Origin: Bacteroidales bacterium
GTDB lineage: Bacteria; Bacteroidota; Bacteroidia; Bacteroidales; P3
Length of the DNA stretch: 64,000 bases
Assembly: GCA_017449525.1 (NCBI GenBank)
Contig: JAFTFL010000004.1
Coordinates: 62,001 to 126,000 of the forward strand
Direction of reading: 5' to 3'
Part shown: positions 9,401 to 16,983 of the stretch, in pieces
How positions within the stretch are numbered: position 1 is the first letter of the stretch
How the letters are laid out: every line of letters starts with the position of its first letter
The notes under the pieces: generated by a model
The model's input: only the letters and a program-made list of their open reading frames with translations
What the model was told of the DNA's origin: nothing
Database searches by the model: none
Made by a program: the position numbers and the translations under genes

Positions 9401-9844
9401 GGCCAATCAATGAGTGAAGAATTTGCGCGCATGGCCGCGCAGCAAGAGCAAATTCGCCGCATGATGCAGCAGTACGGCCAAGAGATGAAGCAGAACAATG
9501 CTGGGAATGCCAAGCTGGCACGCGAGATAGAAACCATGATGCGCCAAATGGAGGAGACCGAGACGGACCTCGTCAACAGAACCATTACTGCACAGACCAT
9601 TCAGCGGCAGCGTCAGATTCTTACACGTATGCTGGAGCATGAAAAGGCTGAGATGCAGCAAGAAAAAGACGAACGCCGAAAGAGCGAGGAGGGAAAAGAG
9701 TTGTACCAGCCGTCGCAGGGCGATCTGGATGCGTTCGAGCGGATGCAGCAGAAAAATGTGGAGCAGTTGCGGACAGCACCACCATCGCTTACACCTTTCT
9801 TCAAGGAGAAGGTGAATAGCTACTTCTATCGCGAGGGACGGTAG
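6449..9844 (+). CDS. DUF4175-family membrane-anchored coiled-coil protein
   Basis: The 1131-aa product starts with GTG; MATSTTIVEKLDLFIRKYYK matches the usual N-terminus of this Bacteroidota family. Two membrane helices (about residues 24-44 and 57-76) are followed by a mixed alpha/beta region with Ig-like pieces (about 170-500). From about 500 to 1115 the protein is almost entirely Gln/Glu/Lys/Leu-rich coiled coil. No enzymatic motif is visible. The domain is known in Bacteroidota and Alphaproteobacteria without an assigned biochemical activity; a structural or scaffold role at the inner membrane is inferred from architecture. The long Gln-rich stretch creates large meaningless antisense ORFs. 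Confidence 0.85.
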   Translation: MATSTTIVEKLDLFIRKYYKNQLVRGVLYAVALLATLFLLIALSEHFGYFGTRVRTLLFWLFVAVVLVVIALWVLRPLLKMHKLGKRISYEEAARIVGRHFPEVSDKLLNLLQLQSMGEGDDALLQAAVQQKTDMLRPIPFVGAIDLRGNLKYVKYAAVPVAIVLILWLAAPRTIRDSSQRLIHHTTVYERPAPFYFVVDTSALRVVRGESCELHVRLEGSALPDEVYVAEGGRMHKMHSAERRQFTHLFKSMRESVEFRLEAAGVQSRTYRIEVVPKPAVAHYAVALRYPAYTGKPSETLSDVGDLLVPEGTVLTWSFQTQYADSLYFTVDSVRAAFALDESGRLAVSRRAMSTMAYSFYVGNSFVPQCDTLSYVVSVVPDAAPMIAVAELRDSLTPNRIYFKGRVKDDYGFSRLEMKLQVMRGGDTVAGRSEVRSIGLEAEASQEFYYTLNLNELHLVAGENLVYYFEVWDNDGVHGPKSARSQQFELHIPTAEELDNRLEDNRRDIADKAASSMSELRKIQQDISDMMRQLVDKKQLDWQDKRQLEELAKKQQQVKQQLERMQQQISENNRLEQHYREQSEQLLEKQRELDKLMNEVMSDEMKDLMRQMEQMMQQLDKNQVQQQLENLKMKNEDLEKQLDQNIALMKQLEVEKKVEETVHRAEKLAEEQQKLAEQTREAKGADREQLDSKQQELNQEFRQLKEELDKIQKDYKAIDPSLDFKRNKDLENSISQKQQEAQQQLQKGKNSKAADKQQEASEDLQQLAQDIADAQESIEQQQTGEDAEQVRHLLKDLVQLSFRQEEQIGLLNTIYIQDPKYQSIIAEQNKIRTDFRMVEDSLRSIARRQMTVASVVNRELTDVKENLSGTMTELLQYNQTFYGNYKNTSATRTMQYSMTSLNNLALVLAESLDKMQNSMRQQSQKQKSGSKNQRKQGSCNNPGGGKPSAKLMKQMQDELNRQLQSLKQQLDKQGSQPQRTRLGQGQSMSEEFARMAAQQEQIRRMMQQYGQEMKQNNAGNAKLAREIETMMRQMEETETDLVNRTITAQTIQRQRQILTRMLEHEKAEMQQEKDERRKSEEGKELYQPSQGDLDAFERMQQKNVEQLRTAPPSLTPFFKEKVNSYFYREGR

Positions 9845-10045
9845 TGCAGTGGGGCGTGCGGATGAACTCCGCATATCGTTGCATACCGTTGTTTTCAAAG
9901 ATGTTGAGAAGAGAAACATACGCTCCTTGAAAAGGAAGCGCATTGTGGGAGTATCGCCTCTGAAGTTGGACGGAAAGAAACTTGAATTTGGGAGGCGGCA
10001 GTGGAAATTTTGCACGACAAAGGAAGCGTGCGAAGCAGAGGTAAG

Positions 10046-10720
10046 CTAAATGCTGTCCTTCGGAGCTAAGGTGCTTGTTGCATGGCAGTAACGCAAAAAC
10101 GCACAGGCGTAGGGTGTGTGGCAGTGCGCCCCAGGCTCTACGACGGGTTCGAGCCCGTTCAGAACTTCCTTGAAGTGTGCTAAGTGAAAGGCTACTGCAG
10201 CCTGTTCTTCTTGTGCAGCGGCTGTCATGTCAACCAGAACGGGCTGGTCGTTTCCGTTGTTGTGGATAAGATGAAAACTATTGATAACATGGCCACTATG
10301 TGCTATGACATAGTATTGGATGGCGATGTCATGACGAAACGTTTCAGTGGGTTGGAGCGAATTCTTGATTTCGTATACGTCAAGGCTACCGTCGGTGTGG
10401 CGCACCACCACGTCGGCCAGCACCAGCACTCGGTCGTAGAGAAATCCAGCCTCATAGAGTGCATGAGTCGTTGGCAGAGAGAGCAGTTCGGAGGTTATGG
10501 CAGGGTATTTCCCGAACGACATGCCGCGCATCGAACTGATGTCAACGGCAGGCGCAAAGGTTTCTTTTACTTGACTTTCAAACAGGCGTCCCCGCTTGAA
10601 CAGTGCCAATGTTTCGGGACTGTAATAGGCCCGCTCCCGATGATAGCTGTCCATATAGAGGGCCTTTTCGCACTGAAGTCCCAGAATGTACTTGCTCTTG
10701 GTGAGACTATAATCCTTCAA
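10046..10720 (-). CDS. short Cas4/DUF2779-like PD-(D/E)XK nuclease with Fe-S cysteines
   Basis: The 224-aa product begins with the DUF2779/Cas4-like signature LTKSKYILGLQCEKALY. It then has a PD-(D/E)XK core (VLADVVV followed by DVYEIKNS) and ends with a cysteine cluster (CHTPYACAFLRYC). With Cys17 this gives the four cysteines expected for a Cas4/AddB-type Fe-S cluster. DUF2779 proteins normally continue for several hundred residues with a second nuclease-like domain, which is absent here. The start is TTG at 10720, because no ATG precedes the conserved motif; ATT at 10732 is an alternative. It follows lysC by 24 bp and is in frame with the lysC stop, so it is probably cotranscribed. There is no cas1, cas2 or CRISPR array in the window, so a DNA-repair-type role is more likely than CRISPR adaptation. 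Confidence 0.72.
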   Translation of the reverse strand: MKDYSLTKSKYILGLQCEKALYMDSYHRERAYYSPETLALFKRGRLFESQVKETFAPAVDISSMRGMSFGKYPAITSELLSLPTTHALYEAGFLYDRVLVLADVVVRHTDGSLDVYEIKNSLQPTETFRHDIAIQYYVIAHSGHVINSFHLIHNNGNDQPVLVDMTAAAQEEQAAVAFHLAHFKEVLNGLEPVVEPGAHCHTPYACAFLRYCHATSTLAPKDSI

Positions 10721-10744
10721 GAGGGGTAGAATTGGATGATAGAA

Positions 10745-12019
10745 TTACAACGCAATACTCATGGTATCAGATACAACCAACTGCGCTGTGATGCGCGAAC
10801 GTTGCTGTAGTAGCACTTGACGGTTGCCCACAATCTGCTGGATGACGTTGGCTGTGTAGTAACGGATGGTAATCAGCTCCAGGTCGGTGTTGTAGCGCAG
10901 GTGGTAGTGATCTCCCAATATTTCCTGCAGTTGATTGATAAGCACCTCGTTGTTATCGATACACAATGAAAAACTGAGGGCGGAGTTCTGCATAAGATTG
11001 ACGCGTATGCCGATGTGCGCCAATGCAGCAAAGATTGTTTGCAGGTTGTCCTCTGCAATGAACGAGAAATCCTTTGGTAGTATGGAGATTAGAATCTGAT
11101 TGCGCTTGAAGATGTAGAGGGGGGTCTGTGGGGAAATGGAGTCGAAGTTGCCGATGGTGGAACCAGGCATCGAGGGGTCGACGAAGGACTTGATATAGAG
11201 ATTGATGCTTTTGTTCTGGATGGGTTTGACCGTTTTTGGATGGATAACGCTCGCTCCGTAGTAGGCCAGCTCTATTGCTTCATTGTAGGGTAGGTGGTCT
11301 ATCTTAACGGTGTTGCTAAAAAACTTGGGGTCGGCATTGAGAAATCCTGCAACATCCTTCCAAATAGTCATGGACTCAGCACCTAAGCAGAATGATAGAA
11401 TGGAGGCCGAATAGTCCGAGCCTTCTCGCCCCAGGGTCGTGGTGGAGCCGTCGGCAGTGCCTGCTATAAAGCCCTGGGTAATGACGATGTTGTTGTGCAT
11501 CAGGGGTAGAAGCTTGGACTGCACATTGTCGGAAGTCTGCTTCCATTCCACGCGTCCTTCGCGGTAGGTGCTGTCGGTGTAAATCAGCTTTCGCACATCA
11601 ACCCATACGGCGTTGATGCCGAGTTCTTTCATATAGGCTGCGATGATGGTGGTCGACAACAGTTCGCCGTACGACACGATTTGGTCGTAGTCGTAGTTGT
11701 AGGAAGTGGGAACAGCGGAAGACAGGTGTGCTATGCGCTGTAGCATGCCGTTGATGGCGTTATGCAACTCGCTGCATCCATGAGGGAATAGCTCATCGAT
11801 GATTTGCTGGTGGTAGTTGGAAAGTTGGGATAAATGTGTGGTGCGTTCGTTCGGGGAGACAACACCCGGAACCAATTTCTCAAGCAGGTTGGTCGTTTTT
11901 CCCATGGCCGAGACCACCACCAAAAGAGGCGTAGTGGGCTCCTGCCGAACGATTGAAACCATGTTTCTTACGGCTTCTGCACTGTTGACAGAGGCACCGC
12001 CGAATTTAAATACTTTCAT
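10745..12019 (-). CDS. lysC: aspartate kinase
   Basis: The 424-aa enzyme phosphorylates aspartate, the first step toward lysine, methionine and threonine. Visible are the N-terminal KFGGASV motif, SYGELLSTTII, the substrate-binding LGREGSDYSASIL and two C-terminal ACT domains (about residues 300-420), the usual site of feedback control. It is a monofunctional kinase: there is no homoserine dehydrogenase domain. smpB lies only 5 bp upstream and the Cas4-like gene 24 bp downstream, so all three probably share a transcript. Confidence 0.95.
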   Translation of the reverse strand: MKVFKFGGASVNSAEAVRNMVSIVRQEPTTPLLVVVSAMGKTTNLLEKLVPGVVSPNERTTHLSQLSNYHQQIIDELFPHGCSELHNAINGMLQRIAHLSSAVPTSYNYDYDQIVSYGELLSTTIIAAYMKELGINAVWVDVRKLIYTDSTYREGRVEWKQTSDNVQSKLLPLMHNNIVITQGFIAGTADGSTTTLGREGSDYSASILSFCLGAESMTIWKDVAGFLNADPKFFSNTVKIDHLPYNEAIELAYYGASVIHPKTVKPIQNKSINLYIKSFVDPSMPGSTIGNFDSISPQTPLYIFKRNQILISILPKDFSFIAEDNLQTIFAALAHIGIRVNLMQNSALSFSLCIDNNEVLINQLQEILGDHYHLRYNTDLELITIRYYTANVIQQIVGNRQVLLQQRSRITAQLVVSDTMSIAL

Positions 12020-12024
12020 GTGCG

Positions 12025-12483
12025 TTATTTGTATTGCCGTGCCAAGTCGCGGCGCAAGTCCTTTTCCTTGATACTTTCTCGTTTGTCGAAGAACTTCTTG
12101 CCGCGCGCCAATGCTATCTCCATCTTGGCATAGCCGCGTGGGTCGACGTAGAGTTTGGTGGGAATGATGGTATAGCCCCTTTCCTTGATTTTGTTCTGAA
12201 GTTTGCGAAGTTCTCTTTTGGTGAGCAGCAGCTTCCGGTCGCGTTTGGCCGCGTGGTTGAGGTAGGAGCCGAATCGGTATTCAGAGATGTGCATCTGTTT
12301 TACAAACAGTTCATTTCCAATGAAAGCACAGTAGGTATCGGTTAGGTTTGCTTTGCCGTCGCGTATGGACTTGATTTCGGTGCCAGTCAGTACCAGGCCG
12401 GCGGTGAAGTGGTTGAGCAGGTAGTACAAGTAGTCTGCTCGCTTGTTCTTTAGTTCGATAAGGTTTTTCTCTGTAGCAGCCAT
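12025..12483 (-). CDS. smpB: tmRNA-binding protein SmpB
   Basis: The 152-aa product shows the SmpB landmarks: [32 protein letters not shown], the RNA-contacting [16 protein letters not shown] and the basic C-terminal tail ([14 protein letters not shown]) that enters the decoding channel. It delivers tmRNA to stalled ribosomes for trans-translation. Length is normal. It leads the smpB-lysC-nuclease transcription unit. Confidence 0.97.
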   Translation of the reverse strand: MAATEKNLIELKNKRADYLYYLLNHFTAGLVLTGTEIKSIRDGKANLTDTYCAFIGNELFVKQMHISEYRFGSYLNHAAKRDRKLLLTKRELRKLQNKIKERGYTIIPTKLYVDPRGYAKMEIALARGKKFFDKRESIKEKDLRRDLARQYK

Positions 12484-12865
12484 CTGTCTGTATGCACTTG
12501 TTGTTCTCTCTGTGTAACGATTTGCAATGAAGTTTATTGCAGTGCCGTACGGGATATGCTGGACAAAGGCTTGATTGTATGGTCTTCTTTTGAGTACAAC
12601 GTTCGGATGTGATGGACGAAGATTGGCGGTGGAAAGTTGGCGATGATGTGTGGTCGGAGAACTGATTGAAGATGATAGCTGTGCTGATTGATTAGATTAG
12701 AATGTACTATTTTGTCGTCGCAGATGGAGAATTTTTTTTTGGCTCAGGTGCGCGATAAAAGACAGATGGGTGGTGAGATACGACTTTCGAGCTCATGTGG
12801 AAGATAGGTTACGTAGCGCGATGTTAAAAAGGGATGCGAGGTGTAGGGGGAGTAAAATAATTGTG
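12484..12865. other. intergenic stretch between divergent smpB and xerC
   Basis: About 380 bp, AT-richer than the flanks. It should hold the promoters of both divergent genes. A lone GCCGTACGGG (12543-12552) resembles the palindrome of the phased intergenic elements but has no neighbours in the 22-bp register. No coding region or clear RNA gene was recognised. Confidence 0.5.
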
Positions 12866-12873
12866 TATATTTG
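12866..12873 (+). promoter_or_regulatory. -7 box of the xerC promoter
   Basis: TATATTTG fits the Bacteroidota -7 consensus TAnnTTTG and ends only 5 bp before the xerC ATG. Initiation about 7 nt downstream of the box would fall at or next to the start codon, giving a leaderless or nearly leaderless mRNA. No TTTG is found at the -33 position. Confidence 0.6.
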
Positions 12874-12878
12874 CAAGG

Positions 12879-13778
12879 ATGAAAGTTGGCGAAGCCATAG
12901 GGCAGTACATCGTATATATCAGCACCGAACGTCGCTTGGCGGCGCGGACGGTGAAGATTTATTCCGAAAATCTGGAACTTTTCCGCCAATACCTTGTGGA
13001 GATGCATGTGGAGGAATTGGACGAAGTGGGCATTACGGAGGTGCGAGGCTGGCAACGACTGCTGACCGAGCGGCAGTTGAAACCACGGTCGGTACGCTAC
13101 TATATGTCGCCTTTATTTTCATGGTTCAAGTATTTGAGAAGGCAAGGCTTGGTATCTGGCAATGTGATGCAGAAGGTGGTGTTGCCCCGTCTGCCAAAGG
13201 ATTTGCCTGTGTTCTTTAGGGAACAGGAGGCGGAACACATCTATACCGACGAGAATCTTTTTGCCGATACATTTATGGGTCGTAGAGATCATCTGCTACT
13301 GCGCTTGCTGTACGAGACGGGGGTGCGACGGGCTGAGGCCAGCCAGTTACGGGAACATTGGGTGGATACGAAGGGATTGACTCTGCGGGTGCATGGTAAG
13401 CGTGATAAGGATCGCTATGTGCCAATCACGCGCGAGTTGGCCGAAGAGGTGGAAGCCTATCTTGAGGAGAAACACCGTTGTGGGTTCCTTAATGAGGAGC
13501 TTTTCGTCAACAGTCGAGGCGGTGTACTGTCGCCCTCTTCGATTTACAACATTGTTCACAAGTACATGCAGCCGCTCTCCAACGCCAAGCGCGTGAGTCC
13601 GCACGTGTTTCGCCACTCGTTTGCCACACACATGCTAAGTAGTGGAGCCGACATCAGTTCTATCAAAGAGTTGCTGGGGCACAGCGACCTGTCGACCACG
13701 GTGGTATACACTCATGTAAGTCGTGAGCACCTAAAGGAAACTTATAAACACGCTCACCCTCGGGCGAGCAAAAAATAG
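12879..13778 (+). CDS. xerC: tyrosine recombinase XerC (dif-site resolvase)
   Basis: The product is 299 aa from the ATG at 12879 (MKVGEAIGQYIVYISTERRL). It has an N-terminal SAM-like core-binding domain (about 1-90) and a catalytic domain with the full set of residues: Arg in GVRRAEASQL, Lys in HGKRDKDR, HxxR in HVFRHSFATHM, His in LGHSDLSTTVVYTHV and the nucleophilic Tyr in the same motif. It resolves chromosome dimers. hpf follows after 13 bp. In Bacteroides the equivalent gene sits between rpsU and hpf; here rpsU is elsewhere (36479-36676). Confidence 0.95.
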   Translation: MKVGEAIGQYIVYISTERRLAARTVKIYSENLELFRQYLVEMHVEELDEVGITEVRGWQRLLTERQLKPRSVRYYMSPLFSWFKYLRRQGLVSGNVMQKVVLPRLPKDLPVFFREQEAEHIYTDENLFADTFMGRRDHLLLRLLYETGVRRAEASQLREHWVDTKGLTLRVHGKRDKDRYVPITRELAEEVEAYLEEKHRCGFLNEELFVNSRGGVLSPSSIYNIVHKYMQPLSNAKRVSPHVFRHSFATHMLSSGADISSIKELLGHSDLSTTVVYTHVSREHLKETYKHAHPRASKK

Positions 13779-13791
13779 GAGACAAAACACT

Positions 13792-14085
13792 ATGAAAACA
13801 ACCATCAATGCCGTGCGCTTTAAGGCCGACCCGAAACTGGAACAATTCATCATGGACAAGGTGTCCAAGATAGAAAGATTCGTGGATACTGCGTTACAGT
13901 GTGAGGTTACGCTTAAGGTGGACAAGCCCGAAGCTGCTTGCAACAAAGTGGCAGAGATTTCACTTTCTTTGCCAGGTCAGACGCTGTTCAACAGCAAGCA
14001 GGCCGACAGTTTTGAAGAGGCTGTATCCGTGTGTGTGGACACGCTTAAGGTGCAGATAGAGAAATATAAGGAGCGTAGCCGTTAA
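13792..14085 (+). CDS. hpf: short-form ribosome hibernation promoting factor (HPF/RaiA family)
   Basis: The 97-aa protein has the single beta-alpha-beta-beta-beta-alpha domain of short HPF/YfiA proteins: KADPKLEQFIMDKVSKIERF, then CEVTLKVDKP and the final helix DSFEEAVSVCVDTLKVQIEKYKER. It binds the 30S decoding centre in resting cells. No long-form C-terminal dimerisation domain is present. It is cotranscribed with xerC. The tRNA-tuf cluster that follows this pair in Bacteroides is absent; a strong stem-loop follows instead. Confidence 0.95.
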   Translation: MKTTINAVRFKADPKLEQFIMDKVSKIERFVDTALQCEVTLKVDKPEAACNKVAEISLSLPGQTLFNSKQADSFEEAVSVCVDTLKVQIEKYKERSR

Positions 14086-14141
14086 GGGACTCTATTTCTT
14101 CTAAGGCATTCCTTTTGCTTTATAGGAGTGTAACAAATGAA

Positions 14142-14179
14142 GCGCGACAGCCACGGGATGCATCCCGTGGCTGCCGCGC
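14142..14179. terminator. 38-nt near-perfect inverted repeat between convergent hpf and aspartate aminotransferase genes
   Basis: The core 14148-14173 is a perfect 26-bp palindrome centred on ATGCAT, extended by GCGCG/CGCGC arms with one mismatch. Its position between two convergent gene ends suggests a bidirectional terminator, although no T-run directly abuts the stem. Confidence 0.65.
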
Positions 14180-14209
14180 ATTTGATAGTCATCAATAAGA
14201 TGAGGTTTT

Positions 14210-15412
14210 TCAACTGAGCTTACTGAGGGCTTCGCTGATGCGGCGCAGTGCCTCGCGTAGCAGTTCCTCGGAGGTGGCGTAGCTGAGGCGGATGCAGCGG
14301 TCATCGCCAAAGGCGGAACCCATCACCGTGGCTACATGTGCTTCCATAAGGAGATACATGGAGAGGTCGGTACTGTTGTTGATGTGGTAGTCTCCGTAGT
14401 GCTTGCCATAGTATGAGTCAACACGTGGGAAGAAGTAGAACGCACCCTGGGGCAGGCGTACATCAACACCTGGAATGGCACGCAATAGGTCGTACACCAT
14501 GTCGCGACGGCGGCGGAAGGTCTCGCGCATGTCAATGATGTCGCGGCTGGTAGTGGGATCCATAAGCATAGCAGCAACTGTGGCCTTCTGAGCGATGGAG
14601 CAGGTGGCCGATGTTACTTGGCCTTGCAGTTTGTTGCAGGCCTTGGCTATGACGGTGGGCGCTGCAATGTAACCGATACGCCAGCCTGTCATGGCAAATC
14701 CCTTGGCAACGCCGTTGACAGTGATGACGCGTTCCTTGACATCGGCAAATGAAGCGATGCTGGCATGGCTACCTACGAAGTTGATGTGCTCGTAGATCTC
14801 ATCGGCCATGACATACACACGCTCGTGGCGTGCCACCACGTCGGCTATAGCGCGAAGCTCGTCGTGAGTGTAGAGCATACCCGTCGGGTTCGAGGGGCTG
14901 CTGAACATGATGAGCTTGGTGCGCGGCGTAATGGCTGCCTCCAACTGCTGTGGGGTAATCTTGAAATCGTTCTCGGGGTTGGTAGTGATGAAAACACATT
15001 CGCCACCAGCAGCGCGTGCTATTTCGCGATAGGATACCCAGTAAGGAGCGGGAATGATAACCTCATCGCCTGGGTCTACGAGGCACTGTACAAGCTGATA
15101 GATGCTTTGCTTGGCACCCGTCGATACCACGATTTGCTCGGGTTTGTAGTCCAACCCGTTGTCTCTTTTGAGCTTTGTGCAGATGGCTTCCCTAAGATCG
15201 GCATATCCTGGCACGGGGGGATAATGCGTGAAGTTCTTGTCGATAGCATCTTTGGCTGCCAGCTTCACCTCTTCGGGGGTGTTGAAGTCGGGCTCGCCAA
15301 TGCTGAGGCTGATAACATCAATGCCTTGAGCTTGTAGCTCGCGGGCTTTGGCAGTCATAGCAAGAGTCTCAGACTCACCCATGCTGCAGATACGTTTAGA
15401 TAGTACTTCCAT
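14210..15412 (-). CDS. aspC: class I pyridoxal-phosphate aspartate aminotransferase
   Basis: The 400-aa product starts at MEVLSKRICSMGESETLAM; a longer frame adds 19 residues that precede the family's usual N-terminus. Hallmarks are SLSIGEPDF, the PLP phosphate site STGAKQSIYQ, SNPTG, the Schiff-base lysine in NGVAKGFAMTGWRIGY and the C-terminal CIRLSYATS with the substrate-carboxylate Arg. It interconverts aspartate/oxaloacetate and glutamate/2-oxoglutarate; exact substrate breadth cannot be read from sequence. A well-formed promoter lies at 15503-15535. Confidence 0.92.
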   Translation of the reverse strand: MEVLSKRICSMGESETLAMTAKARELQAQGIDVISLSIGEPDFNTPEEVKLAAKDAIDKNFTHYPPVPGYADLREAICTKLKRDNGLDYKPEQIVVSTGAKQSIYQLVQCLVDPGDEVIIPAPYWVSYREIARAAGGECVFITTNPENDFKITPQQLEAAITPRTKLIMFSSPSNPTGMLYTHDELRAIADVVARHERVYVMADEIYEHINFVGSHASIASFADVKERVITVNGVAKGFAMTGWRIGYIAAPTVIAKACNKLQGQVTSATCSIAQKATVAAMLMDPTTSRDIIDMRETFRRRRDMVYDLLRAIPGVDVRLPQGAFYFFPRVDSYYGKHYGDYHINNSTDLSMYLLMEAHVATVMGSAFGDDRCIRLSYATSEELLREALRRISEALSKLS

Positions 15413-15502
15413 TGTAGTAAGTTGATATAATTGTTCTTCTATAGTACGGCGAAAGCGCAGCCAAATCACTCAATATGTCGTTGGGCTATCGCATTCACGG
15501 TG

Positions 15503-15535
15503 CAAAATTACGAAAATTTGTTACAAGTGAACAAA
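15503..15535 (-). promoter_or_regulatory. consensus promoter of the aminotransferase gene
   Basis: On the minus strand TTTG (15532-15535) and TAATTTTG (15503-15510) are separated by 21 bp, matching the Bacteroidota sigma-ABfr consensus. Predicted initiation near 15497 gives a leader of about 85 nt. Confidence 0.8.
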
Positions 15536-15542
15536 AGTTGTG

Positions 15543-16094
15543 TCAAAAGGGAAGATAGACCGATACGGCTGTCATCAGTAGGAAGAGTGCACCGAGTAGA
15601 TACCAGCGTCTGGGGTGGAGCACCAATTGTCGTCTTCCACTCATAACCCCCCAGTATACAAGAAGAAAGCCTGCACACGCCACTGCAATAGGCAGTAGCC
15701 AAGTGAAGTGTCCATCGGAGGTGATGAAGCCTACAGCCATACCTGCCAGCAGATGATTGATGGAGGTGGCAATGGGAAATAGCAATAGTGTGGCATTATC
15801 CGCCAAGTTGTAGGGGGGGCGGTGCTTATTAAAAGCAGTCAGCATATAGCGTAGTGCTACGAGAGCCAGTAGGCCGACGAACATTAGTTCGTCAACATTA
15901 CTGATACTCCATTGAAGCAGTGTGCCAAGCCAGTGACCCAGTGCTACAGCTACTCCTTCGGCTAAGGCGACCAACAGGGCGAGCATCAGTCCACGTGTAA
16001 GGGGAATGATCTGTTGTTCGGTGCTCTGTTTGGTGGTAATCATGACGTGTAGTGCCAGCACAACAGCCAAGATGATGGTGAGGAAGGCGTTCAT
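15543..16094 (-). CDS. MntP-like six-helix membrane protein, possible manganese efflux pump
   Basis: The 183-aa protein is mostly hydrophobic with about six membrane helices in two related halves, matching the length and shape of the MntP (DUF204) family. The second half contains LLLFPIATSINHLLAGMAVGF, resembling the MntP motif AIATSIDALAVG, but the motif aspartate is replaced by Asn. The first half lacks a clear matching Asp motif. Manganese export is a family-level inference, and the altered residue weakens it. It follows ksgA by 24 bp and probably shares its transcript. Confidence 0.6.
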   Translation of the reverse strand: MNAFLTIILAVVLALHVMITTKQSTEQQIIPLTRGLMLALLVALAEGVAVALGHWLGTLLQWSISNVDELMFVGLLALVALRYMLTAFNKHRPPYNLADNATLLLFPIATSINHLLAGMAVGFITSDGHFTWLLPIAVACAGFLLVYWGVMSGRRQLVLHPRRWYLLGALFLLMTAVSVYLPF

Positions 16095-16118
16095 AAGGAG
16101 TGTTGTAGGATAATGAAA

Positions 16119-16895
16119 CTATGCGGGTTGATTGAGGGGGAGAAGGCAATTGGTGAGTTTCACAAATTCGTCTACGCTTAGTTGCTCGGCACGGCAGGAC
16201 AATAGGCTGGCTGGCACGCTATCAATGTCCATGCTTAGAGGTTTTAGGGCGTTTCGCAAGGTCTTTCGCCTCTGGTTAAAACCTGCCTTGACGGTTTTGA
16301 CAAACAGAGTTTCATCACAGTCGAGCTGGGATGTCGAGTTACGTCGTAGGCGGATGACGGCTGACTTCACCTTGGGGGGTGGATTGAAAACGTGTTCGCT
16401 AACGGTAAAGAGATACTCTGTCTCGTAGAAAGCTGACAGCAGAACGCTGAGTATGCCGTACACCTTGCTGCCAGGCTTGGCCGTAATACGTTCGGCTACC
16501 TCCTTTTGGAACATGCCGACCACTTCGGGTACGAGGTTGCGATGTTCGTAGACGCGAAAGAGTATTTGTGATGAAATGTTGTAGGGGAAGTTGCCAATGA
16601 CGGCAAATGGGGAATCGAAGAGATTGTCAAGTGGCAGACGAAGAAAGTCGCCCTCAATGAGGTGCAACTGAGGGTAGTTTTGATGAAGAAAATCGGCGGA
16701 TTCGAGGTCAATTTCAATGGCGCGGAAGTTAGTATTGCTGCGTGTAACCAGATGTTTAGTGAGGACGCCCATGCCGGGGCCAACCTCAAGTACGTTTCGG
16801 ATTTCGTTGTCGAGGCTTTCGACAATGCGAAGCGCAATGCTCTCGTCAGTGAGGAAATGTTGCCCTAAGGCTTTCTTGGCTCGTACAGTCTGCAT
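16119..16895 (-). CDS. ksgA: 16S rRNA (adenine1518-N6/adenine1519-N6)-dimethyltransferase
   Basis: The 258-aa product is read from the ATG at 16895 (MQTVRAKKALGQHFLTD); the longer frame uses a TTG and is not needed. The SAM-binding motif LEVGPGMGVLT, the acidic IEID and the catalytic GNFPYNISS (NLPY-type) are all present, with the KsgA C-terminal helical domain (AGFNQRRKTLRNAL). It dimethylates two adenines in helix 45 of 16S rRNA during small-subunit maturation. Divergent from the O-antigen ligase gene. Confidence 0.96.
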   Translation of the reverse strand: MQTVRAKKALGQHFLTDESIALRIVESLDNEIRNVLEVGPGMGVLTKHLVTRSNTNFRAIEIDLESADFLHQNYPQLHLIEGDFLRLPLDNLFDSPFAVIGNFPYNISSQILFRVYEHRNLVPEVVGMFQKEVAERITAKPGSKVYGILSVLLSAFYETEYLFTVSEHVFNPPPKVKSAVIRLRRNSTSQLDCDETLFVKTVKAGFNQRRKTLRNALKPLSMDIDSVPASLLSCRAEQLSVDEFVKLTNCLLPLNQPA

Positions 16896-16942
16896 AGTAC
16901 TAATGTAATGCAATGGGTATTACGCGATAAGTTTTTTTTTAG

Positions 16943-16950
16943 TACTTTTG
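16943..16950 (+). promoter_or_regulatory. -7 box upstream of the O-antigen ligase gene
   Basis: TACTTTTG followed by C fits TAnnTTTG. Initiation near 16957 gives a leader of about 27 nt to the ATG at 16984 and rules out the earlier in-frame start at 16948. No TTTG is seen at -33. Confidence 0.6.
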
Positions 16951-16983
16951 CACTCCACATTTTTCAGAGTTACGGGTGTATTT

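Noticed and set aside
9849-10049. 66-codon plus-strand ORF after the DUF4175 gene
   Set aside because: It fills a 200-bp gap between convergent genes, has no recognisable motif, and there is no independent support for coding.
10046-10720. CRISPR-associated Cas4
   Set aside because: The fold is Cas4-like, but there is no array or adaptation gene nearby and the N-terminus fits the DUF2779 group.
12543-12552. Fourth copy of the phased palindrome element
   Set aside because: Only one GCCGTACGG-like site is present, with no partners at 22-bp multiples and no matching promoter block.
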